Part shown: in pieces, positions 44,390 to 64,000 of the stretch | Numbering within the stretch: position 1 is the stretch's first letter | How the letters are laid out: every line of letters starts with the position of its first letter | Assembly: GCF_020536995.1 (NCBI RefSeq) | Contig: NC_068355.1 | Span: forward strand, 124,783,537 to 124,847,536 | Length of the DNA stretch: 64,000 nucleotides | Origin: Dreissena polymorpha | Lineage: Eukaryota > Mollusca > Bivalvia > Myida > Dreissenidae | Direction: 5' to 3' | Notes under the pieces: model-generated | Told to the model about the DNA's origin: nothing | The model's input: the letters and a program-made list of their open reading frames with translations, nothing else | Databases searched by the model: none | Made by a program: the position numbers and the translations under genes

Positions 44390-46459
44390 AGAGCAAAACA
44401 AAGGCATCAGAAGACTGGGACCAATTTAAACGTTATAAAAGTAAACTACAGAAAGAACTAAGGAATGCACACTGGTCTTACGTGAATGAATACCTTTCAA
44501 AGTCCATGGAAGATGGGAATAATAAGTCTTTTTGGAAGTACATATATATAATATCAAAACGTACTGACAATGTGGGTGTATCAGGACTAAAAAGTAACGA
44601 AAAATTATATCAGGACAGTCAAAATTCTAAACAACTAGTTCAAATCAGTATTTACCAAGGACGATCCAAAAGAAAGTAACCCGGAGTTAAGTGAACCTTC
44701 TTACCCCGAAATAACAGAAATAAATATAACAATTCCTGGTGTAGAAAAATTTCTGAAAGCACTGAATGTAAATAAAGCTAGTGGACCGAATAAAGTACTC
44801 CGCCATTGCTCAGAGGAACTTGCACCTGCAGTAACCAATATCTTCCAGTTAAGCCTATCTACAGGTATTCTACCAATAGACTGGAGAAATGCGAACGTTA
44901 CACCCATATTTAAAAAGGGCAATCGTCATGAAGCTAGCAATTACCGCCCAGTATCCTTAACAAGCGTCTGTTGTTAATTATTAGAACACATCTTATGCCA
45001 ACACATCTTGAAACATCTAGAGCGATATAACATACATCACTTCAGCACGGATTTCGTAGTGGAAATTCCCGTGAAAACCAGTTAATACTAACTATGGATG
45101 ATATCATGAAAATGTATGACAAAAAGAAACTAATAGACATGGTTTACCTAGACTTTAGTAAGGCATTTGATACAGTACCACATCGGAAGCTACTTTACAA
45201 ATTTGAAAATCAGGGAATAAAGGGTAACATCCTAAAATGGATCCAATCATTTCTAATGGAAAGAAGCCACAAAGTTATTGTCGAAGGTGAATCCTCTTCT
45301 ACATGCACAGTAGACTCCGGAGTGCCCAAGGGTACAGTGCTCGGTCCCCTACAGTTTGTGTGCCATATCAATGATCTTCCGAAAAGTGTAACATCAGAAG
45401 TACGTCTCTTTGCCGACAATTGTCTTTTGAATCGACCAATAAACTCTTACGAAGATCATATAAACTTACATAAGGACTTACACTTAAAAAATGATAAAAA
45501 AACAACTGGGGAATGAGGTTTAACGAAACAAAGTGTTATCTCATGTCAATGCATAGACAACGTGTACCATCAACGTTTAACTATTTTCTGAACAACTATT
45601 TCTTTAAAAAAAGTTGAAGATAATCCATATCTAGAGGTTCAGATCAGTGAAAACTTAAAGTGGTCAACACATATTAATAAAGTCTGTAACATAGCAAGTG
45701 TTGTATATTGTGTATTTATTATGCGAGCGTCAACACTAATGTGAAGGCACTATCACAAGATACACGAGCTTCTATTCTACGATTTTATTTTTACATATTT
45801 ACAGTAGCATATGAGCGTCTATACAGTTGCGCTGCTAGATAGCTTATGCGCAGGGCTTATCATCGGAGCGGGATAAAGCGGGAATCCTTAACACGTGGTT
45901 GATCACGTGGTTATTGTAATGTTCTAATAATACAACTGCAAGCAGTATTCTTGGATTCATCAGGAGAAATTTAAGACACAGCAACACAAACTTTAAAGAG
46001 CAGGCATACCTATCTATAGTGCGTTCAATTTTAGACTATGCGAACATTGTTTGGGATCCATATCTCCAGAAAGACATCAATAAACTGGAAGGAGTACAAC
46101 AGCGTGCAGCCCGTTTTGTCTGCAACAATTACCAAAGCAAGAGCAGTGTAACTGAAATGCTCAAAGACCTGGAATGGCAACCATTGAAGGACCGACTTAG
46201 AGACCAACGATTGGTCTTCTTTCACAAGATCATCTGCGACCTGGTGGCCGTCCCCGCTGACAATCTTTTAAAAGTCAACAAACGTAAACAACGCAACTCT
46301 AATACTAAATCGATCAAACCGGCAACAAGTAACTCTGACATTTACAAAAACTCTTATATTCCACGTTCTATTCGGTATTGGAACTTGTTACCAGACAGTG
46401 TAGTGACTTGCACAAAAAACGATCAATTCAAAAGTGTCTTAATTAAATCGTACTACTAA
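44390..46459 (+). pseudogene. CR1/Jockey-like LINE, reverse transcriptase, inactive
   Basis: Pieces in order: an RT N-terminal part (NEYLSKSMEDGNNKSFWKYI, then LNVNKASGPNKV and NYRPVSLTSVCC); the palm at 45094-45516 (VYLDFSKAFDTVPHRKLL, GVPKGTVLGPLQF); the thumb at 46019-46459 (ILDYANIVWDPYLQKDINKL, ending NLLPDSVVTCTKNDQFKSVL). The catalytic FADD box reads FADN, and the frame is broken several times, including an early stop after SVCC. No endonuclease domain remains, so it is 5'-truncated. Confidence 0.85.
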
Positions 46460-48936
46460 CAGTGTAACACCAAAGCGCACACACACACCCTCGATAAGTT
46501 TTGCACATAAGTGAGCTAGTTTCGAGTATCATACAGATACAGACCTTAAACTACATTAATCGCTTATGACATATTGGCTAGTGCGAGGAAAAATGATCTG
46601 ATATTATATTAATTTTTCTAATTCATTATAAAGTTTTGAGCGGAAACAAAAGTATTTACCCATGGGACATTTAACGCAAAGAATTGTTTAAGGTGATTAA
46701 TATTCTGATGCTAGATTTAACATGCATAACGACGCTTTAAAAATGTACGCATTGGTTAATATATACATGTATTTTACATAAGGTATATACATAATTGAAG
46801 TCATTGAATGGAAACCCAATATGCATACTTAGTACATGGATAAACACGCGTGATTTCTATAAGAATGTCTAAACAAACAACAATATAAATGCGATGATAA
46901 CATACCGTGGTTAACAAATATTACGACTAAAATGTGTGGTGTGTAGTATATGACTACCTTACATTAAAATTGAACTTAGAGTCACTTATAGAAATTAAAC
47001 GAGCTAAAACGAGTAAACAAGTACCGATTCCGTATTCATGATCAATATTGACGACATACCGTTTCTGATTTAACAGTTATAGAAACAATTATTTTTTCTT
47101 AGAAAAAGGGCTTTCTGTCTTTTGGAAGAAGCTCTCGCCATACGAACTGAATGTTATTTTTAAGTTGACGATAAAAATGGGAACATATTGGCCTGAAGAA
47201 AAAAAAAGAAATTTTCATATAAATCGTTAAAGATTGTTTTTCTTCTTAAAGTGTGCGGTATATATGCAGCTTTCAACGCAGCAACGAAAGTTGCATTTTA
47301 GGTGTATTTCATGTAGCTTTGCAGCTAATAAAGATACCGTAAGAAAACGCAGAATATAAAAATATGGATGGAAAACGCAGCATGACAACTTACAGAGTTA
47401 CACTATACTTAATTAGAAGAGCTAATTTCACAAAAAAATACTAATAATTATTATAAAGCAAAATATAATTTGAAAGCCCATTACCATTACGATTTTCAAT
47501 AAAAAATGTTGTATACATATACGTATGTTTAGTATATTTTTCTGTATTATGGAAAATACATTTTAAAATTATAGAAGAAAACCCTAGCATATGCTTCAGG
47601 AATTCTCTCAGTCATATTTAATTCTGAAGTATATTGGCTGCGCAAAAAGCTGCGTTTATACCCTTTCGAACCTCTCGCAGCGATTACCTCTGCGCAATAG
47701 GTTTACGGTAAATTCTACCAACACAACTAAAATTCTGTAAGATCTGAATTGATCATGAATGTGTATGTAATGCCTACAGATATCGAGTTTTAATTCTCAT
47801 TTCAGATTCTTATTCACTCGTCTTATTGCAGTTTTTAGTCCTACTAGCAGGTCTAGATCAGCAGCTTCCTACACAGTTTTTAATTGCCTCAAATTTTATC
47901 AATGCTTTAATATTGTCAAACTTATTTCAGTGTTGCATGTAATTTATTATCTTAATTTGTGCTTTCACCCTTAAAAACATGTATTTGATCTTTCTTTTAG
48001 CTGTTTTACTCATGTTTTATTGCTTACACTTGTTGTTTAGTCGGTTAAAAAGCTTTGAAGCTTATGTTATTTGTTATATGTCTTGCCGACTCAAAATAAA
48101 ATTTATTTATTTATTTATTATTTTATGAATGCACATACTGCCACATAAAGAGTGATGTTAAATTATAAGTGTTTAAATAATGGATTTTTCTCGGGTAACT
48201 TTTTGTCAGCAAGTCAGGAATTTCAAGTAACAGGGCACGAGCATATAATCAGATTTGCGGGCAAGAACCGAGTCCATAGCTCGTCATAACCAGCAGCATG
48301 TGTATACTGCACGTGTTTAATACTGCTCATTACTCAATAAACTTCATATAATTACATATGACGATGTTAAGTGAGAATTCATATTAGACGGATGAGATCA
48401 GATTCAAAGAAGTTAATGTCTGTTATATAAAATAGGAATCTGTTAACATCGGTAAATTACTCGATAACACTTTATTGTCATGAAACTTCAGTATGTAGAT
48501 ACATGAAAGTAAACCATCATCTTTATAACATATTGCCAATATAATTACAATATAGTATTACTAAAGTTCAGATTATGAAATAGAACAAGCGTATGGCCGT
48601 CCTATGGACGCATTTATAGTTTCTTATTTTAACAAGTTCAGTGTAATTTTCATCAACATTATATTATTTAATTACTGCTCAAAACCCGTAGATAATAAAT
48701 AGAGAAATTGAGTCGATCATATCACTGGTTTGTTACTGAAGGGATTTGATAACGTAGACACATCGGAACCAATAACATCTCCGTGCAGTGATTGGATACA
48801 AAAAATGACCGTTTTGACCGGATTTACACATCACACCGGAAACGAGCACCTGCGAGATTTCACGTGATTTTGTTGTCAACAACATTAGTAAGATTTTAGT
48901 GGAAGCATTTTTATTTTTGCAATTAGCCACACAAAG
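46460..48936. other. Intergenic DNA and DYNLT1 promoter region
   Basis: No exon seen. At 48075-48118 AATAAAATTTATTTATTTA marks a LINE-like 3' tail with (ATTT)n. Just upstream of DYNLT1, CACGTG (48861-48866) is an E-box palindrome that may belong to its promoter. Confidence 0.45.
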
Positions 48937-58065
<9,129 letters not shown>

Positions 58066-58593
58066 TCTGTCCTGTGAAGAGGTTCCCTTCCTGTTCCCAT
58101 GATGAAAACAGCACAACCCTTCAACTGCAATATACACCCCTCCTGCGTTAAACATTACTGAAAAAATATCGCGTACTTCCCTGTAAGTTGTGAAGTTGTT
58201 ATCTCTGAATATTTGGAAAAAAGGAGGAAAAAAAGAAATCTGTTAACTTACTGACGTTTGTTTTAAATTTATTGGGAGTATTAATATATGTGTCTATTTG
58301 TTTATGGTATTTATTTCGACTAAATTGTTTTAAATGTGTTTGATATGTATGTCTATTTTGCATTTGATTAGTTTATTGATAAGTGTTGTTATAAGTGCAA
58401 GCGGTCAGATATAACAGTCTTTGTGACAAGAATGTGTTCTTCACATTTTCATTAAAATTACGTATTGATTAGGTCATAATAATAGATTCGAAACGATTAA
58501 TATTTCTTTTAGAACTGAGCATTTCATTGGAAAGTTGTCTTAATTAATTGTTTTGTGCATTCAGCAGAATTTGTACAATGTATGTATGATTTT

Positions 58594-58599
58594 AATAAA
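58594..58599 (+). terminator. DYNLT1 poly(A) signal AATAAA
   Basis: First AATAAA after the stop codon, 530 bp downstream. A transposon begins about 40 bp further on, close to the expected cleavage site. Confidence 0.6.
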
Positions 58600-58936
58600 A
58601 CATATTTCTGTTCATTATTTCGTTTTTTATTTTTTAGCCCACCTGTGCACAAAGTTTAATGGGGAGCTATTGTTGTCACCTTATGTTCATTGTCTGTCAT
58701 CCTAAATTTGTAGCTTGTTATGGCACTAGAGTTTGAATCTTGGTTGCATGTATCAAAAAAGTAGAAAAGCCTTGTTATCTCTCTATAGGCCACACATATT
58801 ATTCAATTTTGAGGAAAATTGGTCAGAATATTCATCTTTACAATTTCTGAAATTTAAATCTAGGCCATGAACGTCCATAAAGCGCTGTCACCGTATGGAA
58901 TCTAAGAAAAACCTTGTTGTAGCTCCATAGGCCACA

Positions 58937-59289
58937 TTTTTATGCCCCCGGTAGGGTGGCATATAGCAGTTGAACTGTCAGTCAGTTCGTCTGTAAGTCT
59001 GTCAGTCTGTGCATCTGTCCGAACACTTTAACATTGGCCATAACTTTTGCAATCTTGAAGATAGCAACTTTATATTTGGCATGCACGTGTATCTCGTAAA
59101 GCTGCACATTTTGTGTGGTGAAAGGTCAATGTCAAGGTCATTCTTCAAAAGTCATAGAATACAATCCAAGGGAAGTAATTAGCTTTAAAAGGGAGATAAT
59201 TTCTAAATCTGTCAAATGATATATTGAAATTTTATTTCAAAGCAGCGCAATAAGGGGCATTGTGTTTCTGACAAACACATCTCTTGTTT
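58937..59289 (+). mobile_element. Nested TTTTTATGCCCCC...CTCTTGTTT element
   Basis: Same termini and TTTGGCATGCANGTGTATCT core as 24492-24914, with one unit instead of two. Confidence 0.7.
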
Positions 59290-60614
59290 GCTCAATCTTG
59301 ATTAAATTTGGTCAAAATGTGTATCTTGATGTTATCAAGGCCGAGTTTAAATCTCGAAAATTGGTTTCAATTAATATTGACAATATATAGGCTGAATTTT
59401 TATTCCAGACTGCATTTCCCAAATCTAGGTCTACAGGTTAAATCTCAGAAAAATGGTGTTTCGCATCTAGAGAGCACATAAAGTTACAAATCTTCATGAA
59501 ACTTAATTAGAATGTTTAACAAGACAAAGTCCAGATCATGCTTGAATCCAGGTCAAGTTTGGTAAAAAACTAGGCCACATGGTCTGTCCTTCACATTGGT
59601 GTACCTTTAACTCAGGATCAGGACCATCATGGCCCTCTTGTTTGTTGTGTTGGTGTCAGCCATGAAGAACCTTTTTAACTGGAGTGTACTGCATTCTGAA
59701 TTGGGCGTTTGCAAATTTAGCAGTTATTCTTTATCTGAGATTATTGACACTTCAGGAAAGCTCGCTTTTGCTGTTAAGTGAATTTTAGTGAATGCGAGTC
59801 CATCCTACTTAGCTTGTTCAGATTGTAGTGTCCTCGTACATAATGCAATTTTAAAATTGAAAATGTTTTCCATGTAGATATAGTGGAGGACCCATTTCTG
59901 AACTCAAAGGTCAATGTACCACTTGTGGAACTTGGCTGATAAGAGAAAACGCACAAACACACTAGACATATTTTTTTCATCAACATCAAACTTGTTCAGA
60001 AGATTTGTTGGTTGGCAGTATCATAAACTAGTGTTAACAAGGTTTTACTTTAGCCATATATAGCCATATAAGGAACAAGGAATTCAGTAAAACTGATGGA
60101 TGCTCCCCAATGATGCTTTGTCGATATATGGTTTAATTGTGTGGAAAGAAAGTATGACCAGTGACTTCAAACCTCATGAAAAGGTAGAGTTCCATGCAAG
60201 GTACCTACATGCCAAATATGAAAGAGATTGGTAAAGTATTGAAGGCCCTATGAGAAACTAACAAAAGTGTGACAGAAAATAATCTATTATTAGCCTCGGT
60301 GACCTTGACCCCAATGATCTCAAACCTCATCAAAAGGTAGAGGTCCATGCAAGGTACCTACATGGCAAATATATAAGAGATCGGTAAAGTATTGAAGGTG
60401 CTATTAAAAACTGTAACAAAAGCGTGACAGAAAATCTATTATAAGCCTTGGTGACCTTGACCTTAAACCCAGTGACCTCAAACCTTATCAAAAGGTAGAG
60501 GTCCATGCAAGGTACGTACATGCCAAATATGAAAGAGATCGGTAAAGTATTGAAGGCGCTATGAGAAACGGTAGCAAAAGTGTGATGGAGGAAGTAACCT
60601 CAAACTGGCAACTA

Positions 60615-60652
60615 TATGCTCCCCATATATATATATATATATGGGGAGCATA
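60615..60652. repeat. Perfect 38-bp palindrome with (AT)9 centre
   Basis: TATGCTCCCC and GGGGAGCATA flank 18 alternating AT bases, at the junction of the two tandem arrays. It can extrude a cruciform and may mark two inverted element ends that met. Confidence 0.9.
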
Positions 60653-61368
60653 AAAATGCCCCGCATCCTGGTGGCCATGTTTTTCAACAGACCAGAACCA
60701 TTTTCGAATGCATCCAAGATGTAATTGGGACGTATGTTCTGACCAAGTTTCATGAAGTTCAGACCATAAATTGGCTCTCTAGGGTGTTAACAAGGTTTAA
60801 CTACAGCCATATAAAGAAAAATGCCTTGCCCAATGACGGCCATGTTTTTCAACCAACCAGAACCATTTTCAAACACTTCCAAGATATCATTGGGACAAAT
60901 CGTCTGACCAAGTTTCATGATGATCTGACCATATATGTGGCCTCTAGATTGTTAACAAGGTTTTACTATAACCATATAAGGAAAAAAGCCCCGCCCCCTG
61001 GCGGCCATGTTCTTCATTCAACTGTAATCGATTTCGAACTCGTCCAAGATATTGGGTCGAATCTTCTGACCACGTTTCATGAAGATTGAACAATACATGT
61101 GGCCTCTAGAATATTAAAAAGGATTAACTAGAGCCATTTAAGGAAAAATGAACACCCACTGGTGGCCATGTATATCAGTCACACTGTCCATTTTCAAACT
61201 CGTCTAAGATGTCATTCAGACTAATCCTTTGAACAAATTTCATGAAGATCGGACAATAAATGTGGCCTCTAGAGTGTTAACAAGGCAAATGTTGATTCTC
61301 CATGCCGCACGACATACAAAAGGTGATCACAAAAGCTCACCATGAGCACATTGTGCTCAGGTGAGCTA

Positions 61369-62979
61369 AAAAGGTGAAATGGGACTGGGAAGTTTCTTTA
61401 TGACTATAAAAAGCATGTAAATTTTACTTCACCTGTTTGCCTGTAAACATGATGAAGGACAGTGTTATTCCTTCAATACCTTTTCTGTGTTGTTTTTTAC
61501 TGAAAAAAGCAACATATATCTTTGATTAAAAAAAAATGAACAAAAAACTTCAATGCACAAGTTTGTATGTTTGTGAAATTTCTTCACTAAACCAGTAATC
61601 ATTTTCGATTTGCTATTCACCCGAAAATTCAACAGGCTGATGACAGAAGGAAGACATATTTTAAGTTTTTATTAAATTGCCCGAGACATGAGGAAGAAGT
61701 TTGCTCCACAACGTATATTTTTGTGTGGACAAAGTGGAAGTCTGAGGAAGAGCCTCCAAGAAAACCCTCACAGCAGTGGCAAAATGAATGAAACAAGGCA
61801 TTAAAAATGGTTCAGTCAAACCGCAACTTCCGCTTTATCTGTAGGTTTGCAATATTTCATCATGAAATCAAATATCCCTTTAGCAAAACACAGATTATTT
61901 TTTTTAATTCACTGCACCATATGCATCGGATGACAAAAAATGTTGTGCTCATTACCATAAAAATGCTTTCTATGTGTATATGAAGTTTGATGATTAATTT
62001 TTATGAACCTATGGAGACATTGCATTACTGTGTGAAATTGAATGTTTTTAATAATTTCATCTTACTCTGTAAAGTTGTAAATAAAAAACACACACTGGGT
62101 TTCCCTGTATATAAAAGATCATTAACAATTAAAAAGCACAAAAAGAGTGCGACAGTTTTCAAAATGGTTTATACAAATGGAAGGAGGCTACCCCCCTGCT
62201 ATTTTGCTATGTTTTATGATTATATTCTATGCACTTTTGCAGTCCCTTCACTTGTTTGATGAACAGACAGATGTTGTTAGAAATCCCAATCAACACGTTT
62301 TGTGGATGTACAGTTTGTTTTGTGGCATAATTCTACATGACCGACCCATACACAATTTATGTGACTATGCCGAGGATCTAACCCGCCATACTGGGATTTG
62401 TAGCCCAGGGGTGTGCAAGCTGATCTGACTGACAGACAAAGGAACAGACATGACAGTGTACACACATATAAACCTATACCTGCATTGACACTTGTTGTTA
62501 TGTTGAACGGGACAAGTTTAAAAACTGAAACACTCTGGCTAAAAGAGTATACTTTATTCTTGCATAGATTAAACAATTCCAACAAGGCTTAATACAAAGA
62601 TACATAGTGTGTTTTATAATTATTGTTTCAAGTGGTAAAAATAAGATTTCTCTTTTAGCACAATTACCATCATCAGTGTTTGTGTCTAGAGAACGGACAT
62701 ACATGTAATGTGAACCAGATTCTTGACAATATTACTAGAGAATCCAAATAGTTTGTAAATTCCTTAATGCTCTTCCGTATTCTCAGTATAACTATTGGAA
62801 ACTAATTAAAAACCTTTTGTTTTGTTTATATACCTGATGTCAAATATACTGCTCATTTTACAATCTAGCATGATTGAAAATTAATGCACAAAGAGTGTCT
62901 TCAGCTAGAACACAAACAAACACAACTGTCCTTGGATGTGATCATTTCACATAATAAACACTACATTTAAGTTGTACTA
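61369..62979. other. No gene recognised
   Basis: AT-rich DNA; short frames near 62000-62430 show no domain or splice support. Confidence 0.4.
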
Positions 62980-64000
62980 CAGTCAATCTTGTATTTAGAG
63001 ACCACTAAAGGGAGTAACCAAAAGTGGTCTCTTAATAAAATGGTCTTTAAATAAAAAAAAGGCCATTTGGTATGAATGCGGACCTTTGATTTTAAATCCA
63101 GATATAGGATTATCTCCGTTTGACACAGCGTGTTCAGCTTTTGTAATCAAATGAATCTAAATATAAATAAAATGAATAAAACAACTTTTTACTTAAAATA
63201 AGTTGTATTTGTTCTCTCTAATTCTAAATACAATGTAAATGGATTGCACGGAGAATGGGTTTTTTCGACTCCAAACTCATTCGCGATTAAATTTATGTGC
63301 ACTTTTATTTGACACTTCCATTACCCGAATTTATTCATTTAACGTTAATACTTTCTGTTGTGACATTTTAATTTTTGCATGTAAGATTATATATATCTCT
63401 GACTCGATTATGGGTCATAGGGAAATAAATTAAACACCTTGATTGAAAACTAAATAAACACGCCTGATTGGAAAATTTGCTAACACAAACTAATAAGCAT
63501 AATAACAATTACAGTTTTTAATGACCAGATTTCCCTACATGTAACCGATTAATAGAACACTGTGAAAATGTTTGTCGCGTCGGCGCATTGTTTCTGCAAT
63601 AAAATCGGAGATAAAATGTGTCACTTAATGTCCCAGATAGTAAACTCTTTAACCCGTAGACTGTTGGCAATACCTCACTGTATTATTTGACACCAAAAAT
63701 TGATACACAGTCAGCATTAACACCGGTCAGAACCGGTCATCGAGACAAAGGAAAATGGCTAGTGTGAAATCAAAACAAAGGTGTACCGGTAATCGTTCAT
63801 GTTATCGGCTTAGATAAGCAATTAGCACTGATTTGTCCCTGAACGGTCAACAGATTTACCACTTTTACCTTAACGCGGTCGCTTAATTCAAGACTTGGGC
63901 TTCAAAAAACACTAAAAGCAGCGGTCGCTGGTCGCGTAAGACAAAAGTCTCTTAATACAATATGAAAATATAGTTAAAACGCTCGGGCGGGATTTAAAGT
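62980..64000. mobile_element. Left part of a TIR element running off the window
   Basis: CAGTCAATCTTGTATTTAGA begins at 62980 with AGTGGTCTCTTAATA nearby; near 63945 AAAGTCTCTTAATACA looks like the inner part of the opposite end. A pogo-like class is possible from the CAGTC start. The right boundary is not seen. Confidence 0.35.

Larger units (their letters stand above)
58635..61368. mobile_element. TIR element TAGCYCACCTG with two tandem arrays
   Basis: Ends TTTTTAGCCCACCTGTGCAC and the complement TTTTTAGCTCACCTGAGCAC bound 2.7 kb. Inside: a nested TTTTTATGCCCCC element (58937-59289); about three 165-175-bp units with AGGTAGAGGTCCATGCAAGG (60160-60570); about four 165-bp units with GGCCATGTTTTTCAAC (60672-61290). 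No coding capacity. Confidence 0.7.

Noticed and set aside
60616-61089. 157-codon frame with three similar 50-residue blocks
   Set aside because: The blocks match the 165-bp tandem DNA units of a transposon; later units do not keep the frame.

Overview
The window is animal nuclear DNA, AT-rich, with long introns, GT-AG splice sites and dense young transposable elements. The protein matches (a Mn superoxide dismutase, a Tctex-type dynein light chain, a MYND zinc-finger protein) and the repeat families (AGGTCA-rich tandem elements, TIR MITEs with long hairpins, CR1/Jockey-like LINE fragments) fit a bivalve mollusc. A dreissenid-type mussel is my best guess, from recollection of repeat style only.

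Host genes, left to right: (1) on the minus strand, 9739-5050, a two-exon model for an unknown protein whose large exon is mostly a 36-bp minisatellite coding a 12-residue repeat; (2) on the plus strand, 21514-25271, three exons of mitochondrial Mn superoxide dismutase (SOD2), with the presequence exon not found; (3) on the minus strand, 34814-33837, a single coding exon for a 325-aa MYND protein; (4) on the plus strand, 48937-58065, a complete five-exon DYNLT1 gene coding 113 aa.

Mobile DNA fills most of the rest. At 11843-18559 lies a young, minus-oriented, gag-only LTR retrotransposon with 646-bp LTRs, a Lys-tRNA primer site, a polypurine tract and a 4-bp target duplication. At 18913-21325 and 27083-30458 are multi-layer nested elements built of tandem units packed with AGGTCA half-sites. 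At 35386-36367 is a pogo/Tigger-like element, and at 36675-39157 a CACTA-like element with subterminal repeats. At 40443-43981 is a fold-back, MULE-like element with minisatellite TIRs, a 9-bp target duplication and a degraded ULP1-protease/PHD cargo. LINE fragments lie at 39443-40005 and 44390-46459, and hAT-like elements sit inside the DYNLT1 introns. The 58635-61368 element starts right after the DYNLT1 poly(A) signal.

The genes show no operon-like linkage. The observations most worth following are the hexapeptide-repeat gene, the MULE-like fold-back element, the helix-hairpin-helix module in the retroelement gag, and the shared termini and nuclear-receptor half-sites of the AGGTCA repeats. 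All boundaries were read by eye; identities quoted come from hand comparison, not alignment software.
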